Positions 8,357-16,871 of a DNA stretch of 64,000 nt are shown piece by piece; within the stretch, counting starts at the first letter, position 1; every line of letters starts with the position of its first letter. Below the pieces are notes generated by a model. It did no database searches. It saw only the letters and a list, made by a program, of their open reading frames with translations, and was not told the DNA's origin. The DNA is from Actinosynnema sp040640215 (GTDB lineage: Bacteria; Actinomycetota; Actinomycetes; Mycobacteriales; Pseudonocardiaceae), in the NCBI RefSeq assembly GCF_040640215.1, contig NZ_JBFABG010000005.1, positions 310,001 through 374,000 of the forward strand. The letters are read 5' to 3'. The position numbers were made by a program, and so were the translations under genes.

Positions 8357-8977
8357 ATGTCGACGGCCAAGTTGACGCCACTGGGGATCGCGGTGCTGGA
8401 GCTGCTGCACGAGCGGCCGATGCACCCGTACGAGATGGCGCAGCTCATGCGCGAGCGGTTCGTCGACGTCCGGGTCAAGGTCCGGGCCGGGTCGCTCTAC
8501 CACACCGTCGAACGGCTCCAGCGCGACGGCCACATCGAGGTGGTCGACACCCGGCGGGACGGCCGGCGGCCGGAGCGCACGGTGTACGGGATGACCCCCG
8601 CCGGGCGGGACGCGTTCGAGCAGCGCGGCCGGGAGCTGCTCGGCGACGTCGTGCCCGAGTACCCGGCCTACCTCAGCGGGCTGGCCGTCGTGGACGAGCT
8701 CGGCCGGGACATCGCGCTGCTCGAACTGGAGCACCGGGTGCTGAAGCTGCGCGCGGCGACCGCCGCCGACCAGACCGTCCTGTCCGGACTCCGGCAGGAC
8801 GGCACGCCCGAGGTGTACTGGCTGGACTGGCGCTACGCCACCGCGCGGCGCGCGTTCGAACTCGCGTGGACCGAGCGGCTGATCGACGACCTGCGCACCG
8901 GCCGCGTCCCGTTCCAGGAGCACCAGCCCACGCTCAGCCTCGTCGTCAAGGAAAACCATGAACGCAAGACAAACTGA
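8357..8977 (+). CDS. PadR-family transcriptional repressor
   Basis: 206 residues. PadR winged helix at about 5-90 (LGIAVLELLHERPMHPYEMAQLM, with the wing GSLYHTVERLQRDGHIE and TPAGRDAF), followed by the C-terminal helical dimerisation segment. PadR proteins repress efflux or detoxification genes and lose DNA binding when a planar aromatic ligand binds. The 3' end overlaps the MFS exporter gene by 20 nt, so the two are one transcript and the exporter is the obvious target. The ATG at 8357 is chosen over a GTG at 8342, which leaves the AAGG at 8346 as ribosome-binding site. Confidence 0.92.
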   Translation: MSTAKLTPLGIAVLELLHERPMHPYEMAQLMRERFVDVRVKVRAGSLYHTVERLQRDGHIEVVDTRRDGRRPERTVYGMTPAGRDAFEQRGRELLGDVVPEYPAYLSGLAVVDELGRDIALLELEHRVLKLRAATAADQTVLSGLRQDGTPEVYWLDWRYATARRAFELAWTERLIDDLRTGRVPFQEHQPTLSLVVKENHERKTN

Positions 8978-10553
8978 CCCGTGGGCCTCGCTCGGAGCGC
9001 TCTGCCTGGGTTTCTTCATGATCCTGCTGGACACCACGATCGTGACCATCGCGATCCCCGACATGCTGCGGGAGCTGGACGCCGGGCTGAACTCGGTGGT
9101 GTGGGTGATCAGCGTCTACCTGCTGACCTACGCCGTGCCGATGCTGTTCACCAGCCGGCTGGGTGACCGGTTCGGCCCCAAACGGGTGTACCTGGCCGGC
9201 CTGGTCGTGTTCACCGCGTCCTCGCTGTGGTGCGGCCTGTCCGGCGACGTCGAAATGCTCATCGCCGCCCGCGCCGTGCAGGGCCTCGGCGCGGCCCTGA
9301 TGACGCCGCAGACGCTGGCGTTCATCACCCACCTGTTCCCGCCCGCCAGGCGCGGCACGGCGATGGGCATGTGGGGCGGCGTCGCGGGGCTGGCCACGAT
9401 CACCGGCCCGCTGCTCGGCGGCGTGCTGGTGGACCACCTGGGCTGGGAGTGGATCTTCTTCGTCAACGTGCCGATCGGCGTGCTGGCGATCGTGCTGACC
9501 GCGTTGCTGGTGCCCGACTGGCAGCCGCGCAACTCGCACGCGTTCGACGTGCCCGGCATCCTGCTGTCGGCGGCGGGCCTGTTCTGCGTGGTGTTCGGCG
9601 TGCAGAACGGGGAGCACTACGACTGGGGCGCGGTCGCCGGCGGCATCACCGTCTTCGAGATCATCGGCGCGGGCGTGGTGCTGCTGGTCGCCTTCGTGCT
9701 GTGGCAGCGCTTCAACCGGCGCGAACCGCTCATGCCGCTGGCGGTGTTCGGCAACCGGAACTTCTCCGCGGGCACGCTCACCGCCGCCACCGTCGGCTTC
9801 ACGATGACCGGCATGTTCCTGCCGCTGATCATCTACATCCAGACCGTGCTGGGGCTCAGCCCCACCATGGCGGGCCTGCTGACCGCGCCGATGTCGCTGC
9901 TGTCCGGCGTAATCGCGCCGTTCGTCGGGCGCGCGTCGGACCGGGTCAACGGCCGGTACCTGGTGATGGGCGGCCTGGCGATGCTCGCGGTGGGCATGGG
10001 GATCATCGCGTTGCAGGCCCGCCCGGACAGCAACCCGTGGACGTTCATCCCGGCGCTGCTGGTGTGCGGTCTCGGGATCGGCTGCATCTTCTCGCCGATG
10101 AGCAACCTGACGATGAACGGCGTGCAGCCGAAGCTCGCGGGCACCGCGTCCGGCATCTTCAACACCTCCCGCCAGGTCGGCGGCGTGCTGGGCAGCGCGG
10201 CGATCGGCGTGCTGCTCCAGGCCCGGATCAGCACGTCGGTCACCGAGGAGGCGACCGCGGCGGCGGCGCAGCTTCCCGAGCAGTACCGGGTCCCGTTCGT
10301 CGAGGGCATCGCCCGGGGCGCGGCGGGCGCGGGCGAGTTCGGCTCCGGCGGCGGACCGGTCGCGATCCCCGGTCTCCCGCCGGACCTGGCGGCGCAGGCC
10401 GGGCGGCTCGCGTCGGGTGCCGTGCAGGCGGGGCTGACCGACGCGGCGCGCGTCACGCTGGTCCTGCCGATCGTGGTGCTGCTGCTGGGCATCCTGTCGG
10501 CGGCGATGCTGCGCCGGGTGACGCCCCGACCGGAGCCCGCCGACCGGACGTGA
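8958..10553 (+). CDS. MFS multidrug exporter, DHA2 family (EmrB/QacA type)
   Basis: 531 residues with about 14 hydrophobic segments. It carries the DHA2 signatures LDTTIVTIAIPDM (TM1), GDRFGPKRVYLAG (motif A) and ITGPLLGGVLVDHLGW with IFFVNVPIG (motif C region). A proton-driven inner-membrane exporter of hydrophobic drugs. The ATG at 8958 lies inside padR, so translation is coupled. The substrate cannot be read from sequence. Confidence 0.93.
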   Translation: MNARQTDPWASLGALCLGFFMILLDTTIVTIAIPDMLRELDAGLNSVVWVISVYLLTYAVPMLFTSRLGDRFGPKRVYLAGLVVFTASSLWCGLSGDVEMLIAARAVQGLGAALMTPQTLAFITHLFPPARRGTAMGMWGGVAGLATITGPLLGGVLVDHLGWEWIFFVNVPIGVLAIVLTALLVPDWQPRNSHAFDVPGILLSAAGLFCVVFGVQNGEHYDWGAVAGGITVFEIIGAGVVLLVAFVLWQRFNRREPLMPLAVFGNRNFSAGTLTAATVGFTMTGMFLPLIIYIQTVLGLSPTMAGLLTAPMSLLSGVIAPFVGRASDRVNGRYLVMGGLAMLAVGMGIIALQARPDSNPWTFIPALLVCGLGIGCIFSPMSNLTMNGVQPKLAGTASGIFNTSRQVGGVLGSAAIGVLLQARISTSVTEEATAAAAQLPEQYRVPFVEGIARGAAGAGEFGSGGGPVAIPGLPPDLAAQAGRLASGAVQAGLTDAARVTLVLPIVVLLLGILSAAMLRRVTPRPEPADRT

Positions 10554-10558
10554 GGTGC

Positions 10559-10585
10559 GGGGTCCCGCCGGTGCGGCGGGACCCC
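10559..10585 (+). terminator. Terminator after the padR-MFS pair
   Basis: GGGGTCCCGCC (10559-10569), loop GGTGC, perfect complement at 10575-10585; five bases after the MFS stop. Confidence 0.8.
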
Positions 10586-10625
10586 GACTTGCCGGCACCC
10601 CGGTCCGGGGGTCGATCATGGGGGC

Positions 10626-11054
10626 ATGACCCCCTCGTTCGACCCCCGCGCCCTGCTCACCGAGAGCCGCCTGGGCGTGCTGGCCACGATCAAGTCCGAC
10701 GGCCGTCCGCAGCTCTCCCCCGTGACGCCGTTCTACGACCGGGCGGCGGAGGTCGTCCTCGTGTCGACCCGCGAGGGCCTGGCCAAGACGGCGAACCTGC
10801 GCCGCGACCCGCGCACCGCGCTGGAGGTCACCGGCGCGAACGGCCGGGCGTGGGCCACCGCCGAGGGCACGGCCACCCTCACCGGCCCCGGCACCGACCC
10901 CCACGGCCCCGAGGTCGAAGCCCTGGTCGACTACTACCGGGCCGCCGCCGGCGAGCACCCGGACTGGGACGAGTACCGGTCGGTGATGGTGGCCGACCGC
11001 CGGGTGCTGATCACGATCGCGGTCGAGCACGTGTACGGCGCGAAGCTCGACTGA
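10626..11054 (+). CDS. PPOX-class F420- or FMN-dependent oxidoreductase
   Basis: 142 residues, a single split-barrel pyridoxamine-5'-phosphate-oxidase-like domain. Characteristic opening RLGVLATIKSDGRPQLSPVTPFYD, then the strand NLRRDPRTALEVTG and the closing EYRSVMVADRRVLITI. Actinobacterial relatives (TIGR03618 type) bind F420 or FMN and reduce varied substrates. Start ATG with GGGGG ahead of it. It stands alone between two hairpins and converges on the MOSC gene. Confidence 0.85.
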   Translation: MTPSFDPRALLTESRLGVLATIKSDGRPQLSPVTPFYDRAAEVVLVSTREGLAKTANLRRDPRTALEVTGANGRAWATAEGTATLTGPGTDPHGPEVEALVDYYRAAAGEHPDWDEYRSVMVADRRVLITIAVEHVYGAKLD

Positions 11055-11102
11055 CCCGGCACCCGCGCCGAGGAGCCCGACCGGCCCCGGACCTGGCCCG
11101 GT

Positions 11103-11786
11103 TCAGGCGAACGCGCGTGTCCGGTCGGGGGCCAGGACCACCGGGTCCCCGACCGCGATCCGGCCCGGCACCACCACGGAGCCGTACACGCCGAGCGTCA
11201 TCCCGTGCTGCTCCGCGATGGTCCGCAGGACGGTGGGGTCGCGCCGACCGGTGTCCGGGTCGACCGACACCACGCCGCACCGCCGGTCCTCGCGGTCCAC
11301 GCGGAGCACCGCCTCGCCGATCGACAGCGACCCGCCGACCCACGCGTCCTCGGGGAACTCGCCCTCGGCGTCGACCAGCACGTTGGGCCGGAACCGCCGC
11401 TCGTCGGCCGCACCGACCGCCGCGACGCTCTGCGCGGTGAGCACCGACACGGGCGCGGAGTCGAACGCGCCCCCGTCCAGTTTCAGCGGCCAACCGCCGA
11501 GTTCCGCCGCCAACGCGGGGTCCGCGACGTCGTAGTCGACCCCGGACGGCGTGCGCACCACCACCGACCGGTCGGTCAGGCGCGGTCGGTAGCGCACGAG
11601 TTCCGGGCGCTGCCGCAGGGTCAGCCACGGGAATCCGCTGCCCGCCCGGCCTTCCCGCAGGAATCCCCAGCGCCGGTCCTCCGCGAGCCCGTGCCACGCC
11701 ACCTCGGCGCGGTCCAGCGGCTCGCCCGCCATCGACTTGACCGGGTACCGGTGCAGAGCGGCGACCCTGCCGACCACAGTGGACAC
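11103..11786 (-). CDS. MOSC-domain protein (molybdenum-cofactor sulfurase C-terminal-like)
   Basis: 227 residues. N-terminal beta-barrel (AALHRYPVKSMAGEPLDRAEV, DRRWGFLREG) and C-terminal MOSC domain with FRPNVLVDAEG, the conserved cysteine in DRRCGVVSVDPDTG, and GVYGSVVVPGRIAVGDPV. Such proteins bind the Mo cofactor and, like YcbX or mARC relatives, reduce N-hydroxylated compounds or handle sulfur on the cofactor. Start: GTG at 11786 with AGGAGG at 11792-11797. A longer frame upstream is not family-like. Confidence 0.88.
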   Translation of the reverse strand: MSTVVGRVAALHRYPVKSMAGEPLDRAEVAWHGLAEDRRWGFLREGRAGSGFPWLTLRQRPELVRYRPRLTDRSVVVRTPSGVDYDVADPALAAELGGWPLKLDGGAFDSAPVSVLTAQSVAAVGAADERRFRPNVLVDAEGEFPEDAWVGGSLSIGEAVLRVDREDRRCGVVSVDPDTGRRDPTVLRTIAEQHGMTLGVYGSVVVPGRIAVGDPVVLAPDRTRAFA

Positions 11787-12001
11787 ACGCGCCTCCTGAC
11801 GAACGGGAGGCGCCCTTCGTGCCGGAACCGGGGGTCGAGCGTGGCGGACCTCGTCCGTCGCAGCGCCTCTCGTCCCCTCACCGGATGCTGGCACAGGCCG
11901 CCGAGGCCGGTCAACCGGTCACCCCCGCCCGGCGTGCCCGGCCGGCTCCGGGGCGGGCGCGGTGGTGCCGGAGCCCGACACTCCACTGTGGAGCATCTTC
12001 C

Positions 12002-12035
12002 CCGTCCACCGGCTCACCCCGTCCACCGGCTCACC
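12002..12035 (+). repeat. 17-nt direct repeat, two copies, in the MOSC-MerR gap
   Basis: CCGTCCACCGGCTCACC occurs at 12002-12018 and again immediately at 12019-12035, followed by a partial third copy. The gap 11787-12183 has no supportable gene. It holds the MOSC promoter region and the MerR terminator. Confidence 0.8.
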
Positions 12036-12143
12036 GGGTCACCGGCACCCTCAAGTGGCGCGGTGCTCGTCGCCGGCCGGTCGGCGGGAGCCCGCGGGGC
12101 CGGCCTCGCGTCGGAGGCCCGGCGGGGTTTCGTCGCGGGTCGA

Positions 12144-12166
12144 AGGTCGGCCGGTCCGGCCGACCT
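12144..12166 (-). terminator. Hairpin ending the MerR-like gene
   Basis: Eleven-base-pair palindrome with a single central base (AGGTCGGCCGG, T, CCGGCCGACCT), 17 nt beyond the stop of the MerR-like gene in its direction of transcription. Confidence 0.65.
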
Positions 12167-12183
12167 CCCGGTGCACCGCTGGT

Positions 12184-12555
12184 TCACACACCGCGCAGCG
12201 GCGGGTAGGGCTCGCCCGGCGGGTGCTGCGGGCGGTTGGCGTCCCTGGCTTCCTGGAGCTGGTCCTCCAGGGTGACGATGCGGCAGGCCGCGTCCAGTCC
12301 GGTGCCCTGGTCCACCAGTTCCCGGACCCGGGCGGCCAGGCGCAACTGGGCCCGGGAGTAGCGGCGGTGCCCGCCGGCCGAGCGCTGCGGCTCGATCAGG
12401 TTGGCCTCGTCCAGGCTCCGCAGGAAGCCGGGCGACGTGCCGAGCATCTCCGCGGCCCGCCCCATGGTGTAGGCGGGGTAGTCGTCGTCGTCGAACCTCT
12501 CGGCCGTGGTCTGCGCCTCGGGGGCCAGGGGGCCGGGTGTCTCGTCTGGGTTCAT
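12184..12555 (-). CDS. Small MerR-like DNA-binding protein
   Basis: 123 residues. An acidic N-terminal lead is followed by a MerR helix-turn-helix (YTMGRAAEMLGTSPGFLRSLDEANLI, then SAGGHRRYSRAQLRLAARVREL). A short C-terminal coiled coil (VTLEDQLQEARDANR) replaces the long effector domain of classic MerR proteins, and no metal-binding cysteine is seen. Family members are widespread single-gene regulators in Streptomyces and relatives, often near cold-shock genes; none is present here. The ATG at 12555 has GGAGG six bases upstream. The 5' leader holds a strong hairpin, see 12574. Confidence 0.88.
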   Translation of the reverse strand: MNPDETPGPLAPEAQTTAERFDDDDYPAYTMGRAAEMLGTSPGFLRSLDEANLIEPQRSAGGHRRYSRAQLRLAARVRELVDQGTGLDAACRIVTLEDQLQEARDANRPQHPPGEPYPPLRGV

Positions 12556-12573
12556 CGCACCTCCGCATCACGA

Positions 12574-12690
12574 GGGGCCCCGGCGCAGATGCGCCGGGGC
12601 CCCGGGGTGTTGGATTCCACTTCCACCTAGCCGACCGTGAGACCGGCTTCCTCTGTCCGCGCAACCCGTACTAGCAGCGGGTGTTGCGGG
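12574..12690 (-). ncRNA. Candidate structured RNA or 5' leader ahead of the MerR-like gene
   Basis: Read on the minus strand: an imperfect hairpin at 12687-12661 (GCAACACCCG with CGGGTTGC, two bases bulged), a 5-bp stem at 12648-12629 (AGCCG with CGGCT), then a perfect 14-bp stem at 12603-12574 (GGGGCCCCGGCGCA, GA, complement). The last stem ends 18 nt before the MerR start. The order, two small hairpins and then a terminator-like stem, suits either a small RNA or an attenuating leader. The sequence matches no riboswitch consensus I know. Confidence 0.4.
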
Positions 12691-13316
12691 GATCGCGTGT
12701 GCGTAACCGAAGACCACCTTCCAATCAGATGGAACCGCGGTACCCGTCCGGCCGAGTTCAGCCGAAGGCGGGCGATCCGATGGTGTGCAACCCTTCCCTT
12801 CTCCTCTGATCACTGACTCTTCTTGCCACCTCACGTGACGGTCGGCACCGGTCCTGATGCACATGCCGGAATCACCTCACCGACCATCCTTGGCCACGTC
12901 CCTGGAGCCCCGTCCACTGATCGGCTCCGGCACACCTGGCCGTACTGCACATCCTGTTGCGTACTTCAACTGCATTTCCACCAGCACTTCACCTGATCGT
13001 CGGCACCGGGATGCTTCCTCCGGTCCAATCCGCCGAACAACCCCTGGTCCACTGCCGAGGAGCCCCTTGCAACCAACCTGGCCCCAGCACGTCCGACCGT
13101 CTTGCGACAACCTCACGGGCAGTTCGTCATCTCCCGTGTTACTGACTTTCTCGCTTCCAACAAGGAGAACTCTACACACACCCACCGCTGAATGTCTACT
13201 CCCGCCGGCACAGATTTACTCGACCGGGTGACAGAGGAGAGCTGACCTGCGGTGATGAGGTCAAATTCCGCCGAGGCGGGACGGTCACCGCCCACCCGGC
13301 CGGCGCGGCGTACCGC
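12691..13316. other. Low-GC gene-free stretch
   Basis: Sampled lines have about 55-60 % GC against more than 70 % on both sides, and no frame shows a recognisable protein. Open frames of about 100 codons on each strand (for example 12877-13185) lack a ribosome-binding site and family resemblance. The plus strand is rich in pyrimidine runs. It may be a decayed insertion or a long regulatory region upstream of the MerR-like transcript. Confidence 0.6.
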
Positions 13317-14345
13317 TCACCGCCGGTCCGCACCAGCGCCTTCGCCGGCCAGCGCGGTCAGCACGGCGGTGCCCATCGTTCCCGGGTCCCGTTCCGCCCG
13401 GTGCACGGCGTCGACCACCGCGCGCACGTGCGGGACGGCTACGCCGTGCCGGGTGGCGAGCTCCAGCACCGGGCCGAGGATGTGGTCCACCTCGGTCGGC
13501 CGGTGGTGGATCGCCAGGTCCCGCCACACGCCGGTGCGGGTCTGCCGGTGGGCGACCCAGTAGGTGATCTGCGCCTGCCAGGCCGCTTCGACGGCGTCCC
13601 GGTCCGGCCGGGCATGCGCGGCGAACAGGGTGGGGTCGAAGCCGTCCACGGTCTCGCAGCGCACGCCCGCCGCCCCGGCCACCTCCACGACCTCGCCGAC
13701 CAGCCGGCCGAACAGGGGGCGGTGCTCGGGACGGGCCAGCAGGACCGGCACGTCCTCGTCGGCCACCGCCGTGGCGAAGTACACCGCCGCGATCGCCGTC
13801 TTCGACCACAGGTAGCCGAAGATGTTGTCGGTGACCTCGGTGGGGTGGAACCCGCCGAGCAGCCGGGCCAGGTCGCGCACCCGGTCGCCGGCGGTGCCGT
13901 CGACCTCCCCGATGCGGAACGTGCCGGACCCGCCGTAGGTGATGCGGCCCGGTCCCTCGTAGAAGCCGCCGAACGTGACCAGGGCCCCGATCGTCCGGCG
14001 CGGCCCGACGACGTCCGCGATCGGGTACTCCTCCAACCCGTTCTGGAGCGACACCACGTACCCGTCGTCCGCCAGCAGCGGTGCCACCACCCGCAGCGCG
14101 TCCCGCGTGTGCCGGGACTTCACGCCCAGCAGCACGGTCCGCAGCGGCTCGGCCAGGTGCTCCGGCAGCACCGCGCGGGGCCGCACGGCGAAGTCCGCCT
14201 CACCGGAGATCCGCAGGCCGTCGGCGTTGATCGCGGCGACGTGCTCGGCGTTGGCGTCGACCAGGACCACGTCGTGCCCGGCCCGGTGCAGGTGGGCACC
14301 GATCAGGCCGCCGATGGCACCCGCGCCCACGATGTGGATGGTCAT
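13317..14345 (-). CDS. Ketopantoate-reductase-like NADP-dependent reductase (PanE/ApbA family)
   Basis: 342 residues. N-terminal Rossmann motif GAGAIGGLIGAHLHRAGHDV, the family's VKSRHT and SLQNGLEE segments, and the ApbA C-terminal helical domain with NIFGYLWSKTAIAA (the conserved Lys). PanE reduces ketopantoate for pantothenate synthesis. As the last gene of a peptide-transport operon, this paralogue more likely reduces a 2-keto acid derived from the imported substrate, as opine or 2-hydroxy-acid enzymes do; that is inference. The ATG overlaps the SDR stop (ATGA). Confidence 0.82.
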   Translation of the reverse strand: MTIHIVGAGAIGGLIGAHLHRAGHDVVLVDANAEHVAAINADGLRISGEADFAVRPRAVLPEHLAEPLRTVLLGVKSRHTRDALRVVAPLLADDGYVVSLQNGLEEYPIADVVGPRRTIGALVTFGGFYEGPGRITYGGSGTFRIGEVDGTAGDRVRDLARLLGGFHPTEVTDNIFGYLWSKTAIAAVYFATAVADEDVPVLLARPEHRPLFGRLVGEVVEVAGAAGVRCETVDGFDPTLFAAHARPDRDAVEAAWQAQITYWVAHRQTRTGVWRDLAIHHRPTEVDHILGPVLELATRHGVAVPHVRAVVDAVHRAERDPGTMGTAVLTALAGEGAGADRR

Positions 14346-15079
14346 GTCAGGTCCCTCGTCAGCGGTAGGTGCGGGCGGCCGGTGTGCGAGCCGCCGCTGA
14401 CGTCGACGACCGCCCCGGTGGTCCACGACGAGCGGTCGGACAGCAGGAACTCGCACGCCTCGGCGATGTCGGCCGGGTCGCCGGTGCGGCGCAGCGGGGT
14501 GGCCGCGAGGGTCTGCGCGAAGTAGTCCGGCACGTCCGGGGTGTCCGGCCGGATCACCTCGTCGAGCACCAGCCCCGGTGCGACGGCGTTGACCCGGATG
14601 CCGTGCGGGCCGCCTTCGATCGCGCTGACCTGGGTGAACATCTCGACCGCGGCCTTGGAAGAGCAGTAGTGGCCGCCGCCGGCGCGCGCGGACCTGGCCG
14701 CGCCCGAGGAGATGACGACGATCGCGCCCGGCGTGCCGCGCGCCACCCACCGCGTGAAGAGCTCGCGGGTGATCAGCATGACCGCGCGGACGTTCACCGC
14801 GAAGACCCGGTCCCACTCCGCGACCGTCATCTCGGCGACCGGCAGGTTCGGGTAGGTGCCGTGCGCGAGCACGACCCCGTCCAGCGGGCCCGCCGCCTCG
14901 GCCTGGGCCACGACGGCGGACAGGTCGGTGCCGGCGAGGTCGGCCAGGACGTCCACGTCGCCGGCCTGGTCCTGGGTGACCACCGAGGCACCCCGCGCGG
15001 CGAGGAGGTGCGCCGCGGCCCGCCCGATCCGGCCGGCGGCACCGGTGACCAGGTAGCGCCGCCCGCTCGGCCCGGTCAT
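14342..15079 (-). CDS. Short-chain dehydrogenase/reductase
   Basis: 245 residues, classical SDR. Cofactor motif TGAAGRIGRAAA at residue 13, substrate Ser in VVISSGAARSA, and the catalytic Y-x3-K in HYCSSKAAV. The end is typical (FLLSDRSSWTTGAVVDVSGG). An Asp-rich stretch after the second strand suggests NAD rather than NADP. It sits between the M28 peptidase and the PanE-like reductase with ATGA overlaps on both sides, so it belongs to the same catabolic pathway. Substrate unknown. Confidence 0.9.
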   Translation of the reverse strand: MTGPSGRRYLVTGAAGRIGRAAAHLLAARGASVVTQDQAGDVDVLADLAGTDLSAVVAQAEAAGPLDGVVLAHGTYPNLPVAEMTVAEWDRVFAVNVRAVMLITRELFTRWVARGTPGAIVVISSGAARSARAGGGHYCSSKAAVEMFTQVSAIEGGPHGIRVNAVAPGLVLDEVIRPDTPDVPDYFAQTLAATPLRRTGDPADIAEACEFLLSDRSSWTTGAVVDVSGGSHTGRPHLPLTRDLT

Positions 15080-16851
15080 CCGAGGACACCTTCCAGGTAG
15101 GTCACGACGTCCCGCAGGCCCACCGCGACGCGGTTGCGCTCGCGCAGCAACCGGGAGTGCAGGAAGCGGAACTCCGCGCCGGCGGGGTCCAGCCCGGCGA
15201 GGCGGGGCGCGTCGGCCAGGCCGGGCAGGCCGCCGACGAACAGCGCCGGGTCGTGCCGGAACCGGTCGCCGCGGGTGTAGTCGAGCGGCACCAGCAGCCG
15301 GGACAGCCGCTGCGAGGTCGAGTTGAACCAGTCCGGGTCCGCCGAGTCCCGCGCGGTCCACAGGGCGTGCGCCAGGTCCCGCGCGCGCACCCCGCGCTCG
15401 ACGGCCGACGACAGGTCGAGCCGGCCGGCGGAGGCCGTCTGGAGCTCGCGCAGCCGCGCGACGAGCGCGTCGCAGGCCGGGGTGAAGTCGAGCGGCAGCG
15501 CGGGATCGGTCAGCAGCCGCCACACCGCGTGCAGGTAGATCCGGGTGTCGCGGGCCAGCAGCTCGGGGTCGATCTTGTCGAGGGTGTCCTCGGGGGTGTG
15601 CCACCACCAGCCGGTGCCGTTGCCCTTGCGCGGCCCGCCGCCGAACACCGCCGCCTGGGCGTTGAGCAGCGCCGGGTCGATCGGCTGCTCGCTGAGGTTC
15701 GCGAAGATGGCGGGCACCCCGATGCCCCAGAACGACTGGTCGCCCGCGCGGTGCATCCGGCGGCCCGCCCAGTCCTGGCCGGCCTGCGCGCTCAGCGCCT
15801 CCTGCGCCAGCTCGCCGAGCTCGGCGGCCGAGGTCGCGTCGGCGACCACGGTGTTGCCGTTCCCGCCGGTCGAGTCGATGTTGACGTGCACGACCGCCCG
15901 CGCCTCCAGCTCCTCCCAGTGGTGGTCGGCGTACCAGGCCGACCCGGAGTAGCGGCCCTGGGAGTGCCCGGACCAGAACGCCAGGCGCAGCCCGCGCCGC
16001 CACCGGTCGCGGTGCGCGACGGCGATCCGGGCCACCTCGACCATGGTGGCGTTGGCGGTCCCGTTGTCCATCAGGCCGTAGTGCCACGTGTCGTGGTGGC
16101 CGGTGAAGAACACGAACGGCTCGGCGTCCCCGCCCCGGGGGCCGGCCAGGTCGGCGACCAGGATCGGGGTGGGCCGCCAGCCGGTGTCGATCTCGGTGTG
16201 CACGGTGACCTCACCGCCCCTCGCGGCCACCTCGCGCAGGCGCACGCCGTCGGTCGCGCCGACCGAGCACACCGCGGTGGCGGGCAACTGGTCGACGGTG
16301 TCGTCGCCGGGGCTGCCCCAGACCGGGGACACGCACATCTCGTGCAGCTTGTCGTGCGGGCTGACGTGCACCTGGGCGATCGCGCCCCGGCTGCCGGCCG
16401 CGATGGTCTGGTCGGGGCCGGGCACGCCGTCGACCAGCACCACGCAGCCGGTGACGTCCAGGCCGCGGTAGTCCTCGGCCGCGCCCCGGCCCACGGCCAC
16501 CAGCCGCCCGGTCACCCCGGCCGCCGGGGTGGAGCGGGAGAACGACACGGCGAGCGCGGTCAGGGTGTCGCCGGCGACGTCCACCCGGGCCGACACCGGG
16601 AGGCTGATGTAGGCGTCGTGGCTGATCAACCGCGTGGTGCAGCCCAGGTCGTCGAGCAGGCCCCGCAGGTGGGCCAGGCCGTGCAGCTCCCCCGCCGTGC
16701 CCGCGTGCTTGGTCCAGCGCGCCAACGGCGTCAGCACGTCCATCAGGCGTTCGGCGGAGACCTCGTCGGTCACCCGGAGCACGTCGTCGGGCGCGGTGGC
16801 CCGGCCGTCCCCGGCGGGGGGCGCGCTGCCCGCTGTCTCGGTGTTGTTCAC
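15076..16851 (-). CDS. M28-family metallopeptidase with inserted PA domain
   Basis: 591 residues and no signal peptide, so cytoplasmic. A PA-like insert at about 110-200 (VTGRLVAVGRG, GCVVLVDGVPGP) precedes the M28 catalytic fold: zinc ligand region TGHHDTWHYGLMDNGTANATM (about 250-270) and VVHVNIDSTGGNGN. Where most M28 enzymes have a Glu-Glu pair before GLxGS, this one reads SGHSQGRYSGS, so the general-base/ligand pair is replaced by His-Ser. Related actinomycete and archaeal sequences share this form. It is probably an aminopeptidase or a carboxypeptidase on imported peptides. Start GTG at 16851 with AGAGGA nine bases upstream. Confidence 0.82.
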   Translation of the reverse strand: MNNTETAGSAPPAGDGRATAPDDVLRVTDEVSAERLMDVLTPLARWTKHAGTAGELHGLAHLRGLLDDLGCTTRLISHDAYISLPVSARVDVAGDTLTALAVSFSRSTPAAGVTGRLVAVGRGAAEDYRGLDVTGCVVLVDGVPGPDQTIAAGSRGAIAQVHVSPHDKLHEMCVSPVWGSPGDDTVDQLPATAVCSVGATDGVRLREVAARGGEVTVHTEIDTGWRPTPILVADLAGPRGGDAEPFVFFTGHHDTWHYGLMDNGTANATMVEVARIAVAHRDRWRRGLRLAFWSGHSQGRYSGSAWYADHHWEELEARAVVHVNIDSTGGNGNTVVADATSAAELGELAQEALSAQAGQDWAGRRMHRAGDQSFWGIGVPAIFANLSEQPIDPALLNAQAAVFGGGPRKGNGTGWWWHTPEDTLDKIDPELLARDTRIYLHAVWRLLTDPALPLDFTPACDALVARLRELQTASAGRLDLSSAVERGVRARDLAHALWTARDSADPDWFNSTSQRLSRLLVPLDYTRGDRFRHDPALFVGGLPGLADAPRLAGLDPAGAEFRFLHSRLLRERNRVAVGLRDVVTYLEGVLG

Positions 16852-16871
16852 TGTGGACGGTCCTCTCGGGT

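Noticed and set aside
12574..12690. Cobalamin, c-di-AMP or 6C-type RNA at the MerR leader
   Set aside because: A GGAAGCCGGT-like stretch recalls the B12 element, but the rest of the conserved core is absent; the C-rich loops of 6C RNA are also absent.
12877..13185. About 100-codon minus-strand frame in the low-GC gap
   Set aside because: No ribosome-binding site, no motif, and overlapping frames of equal length on both strands.
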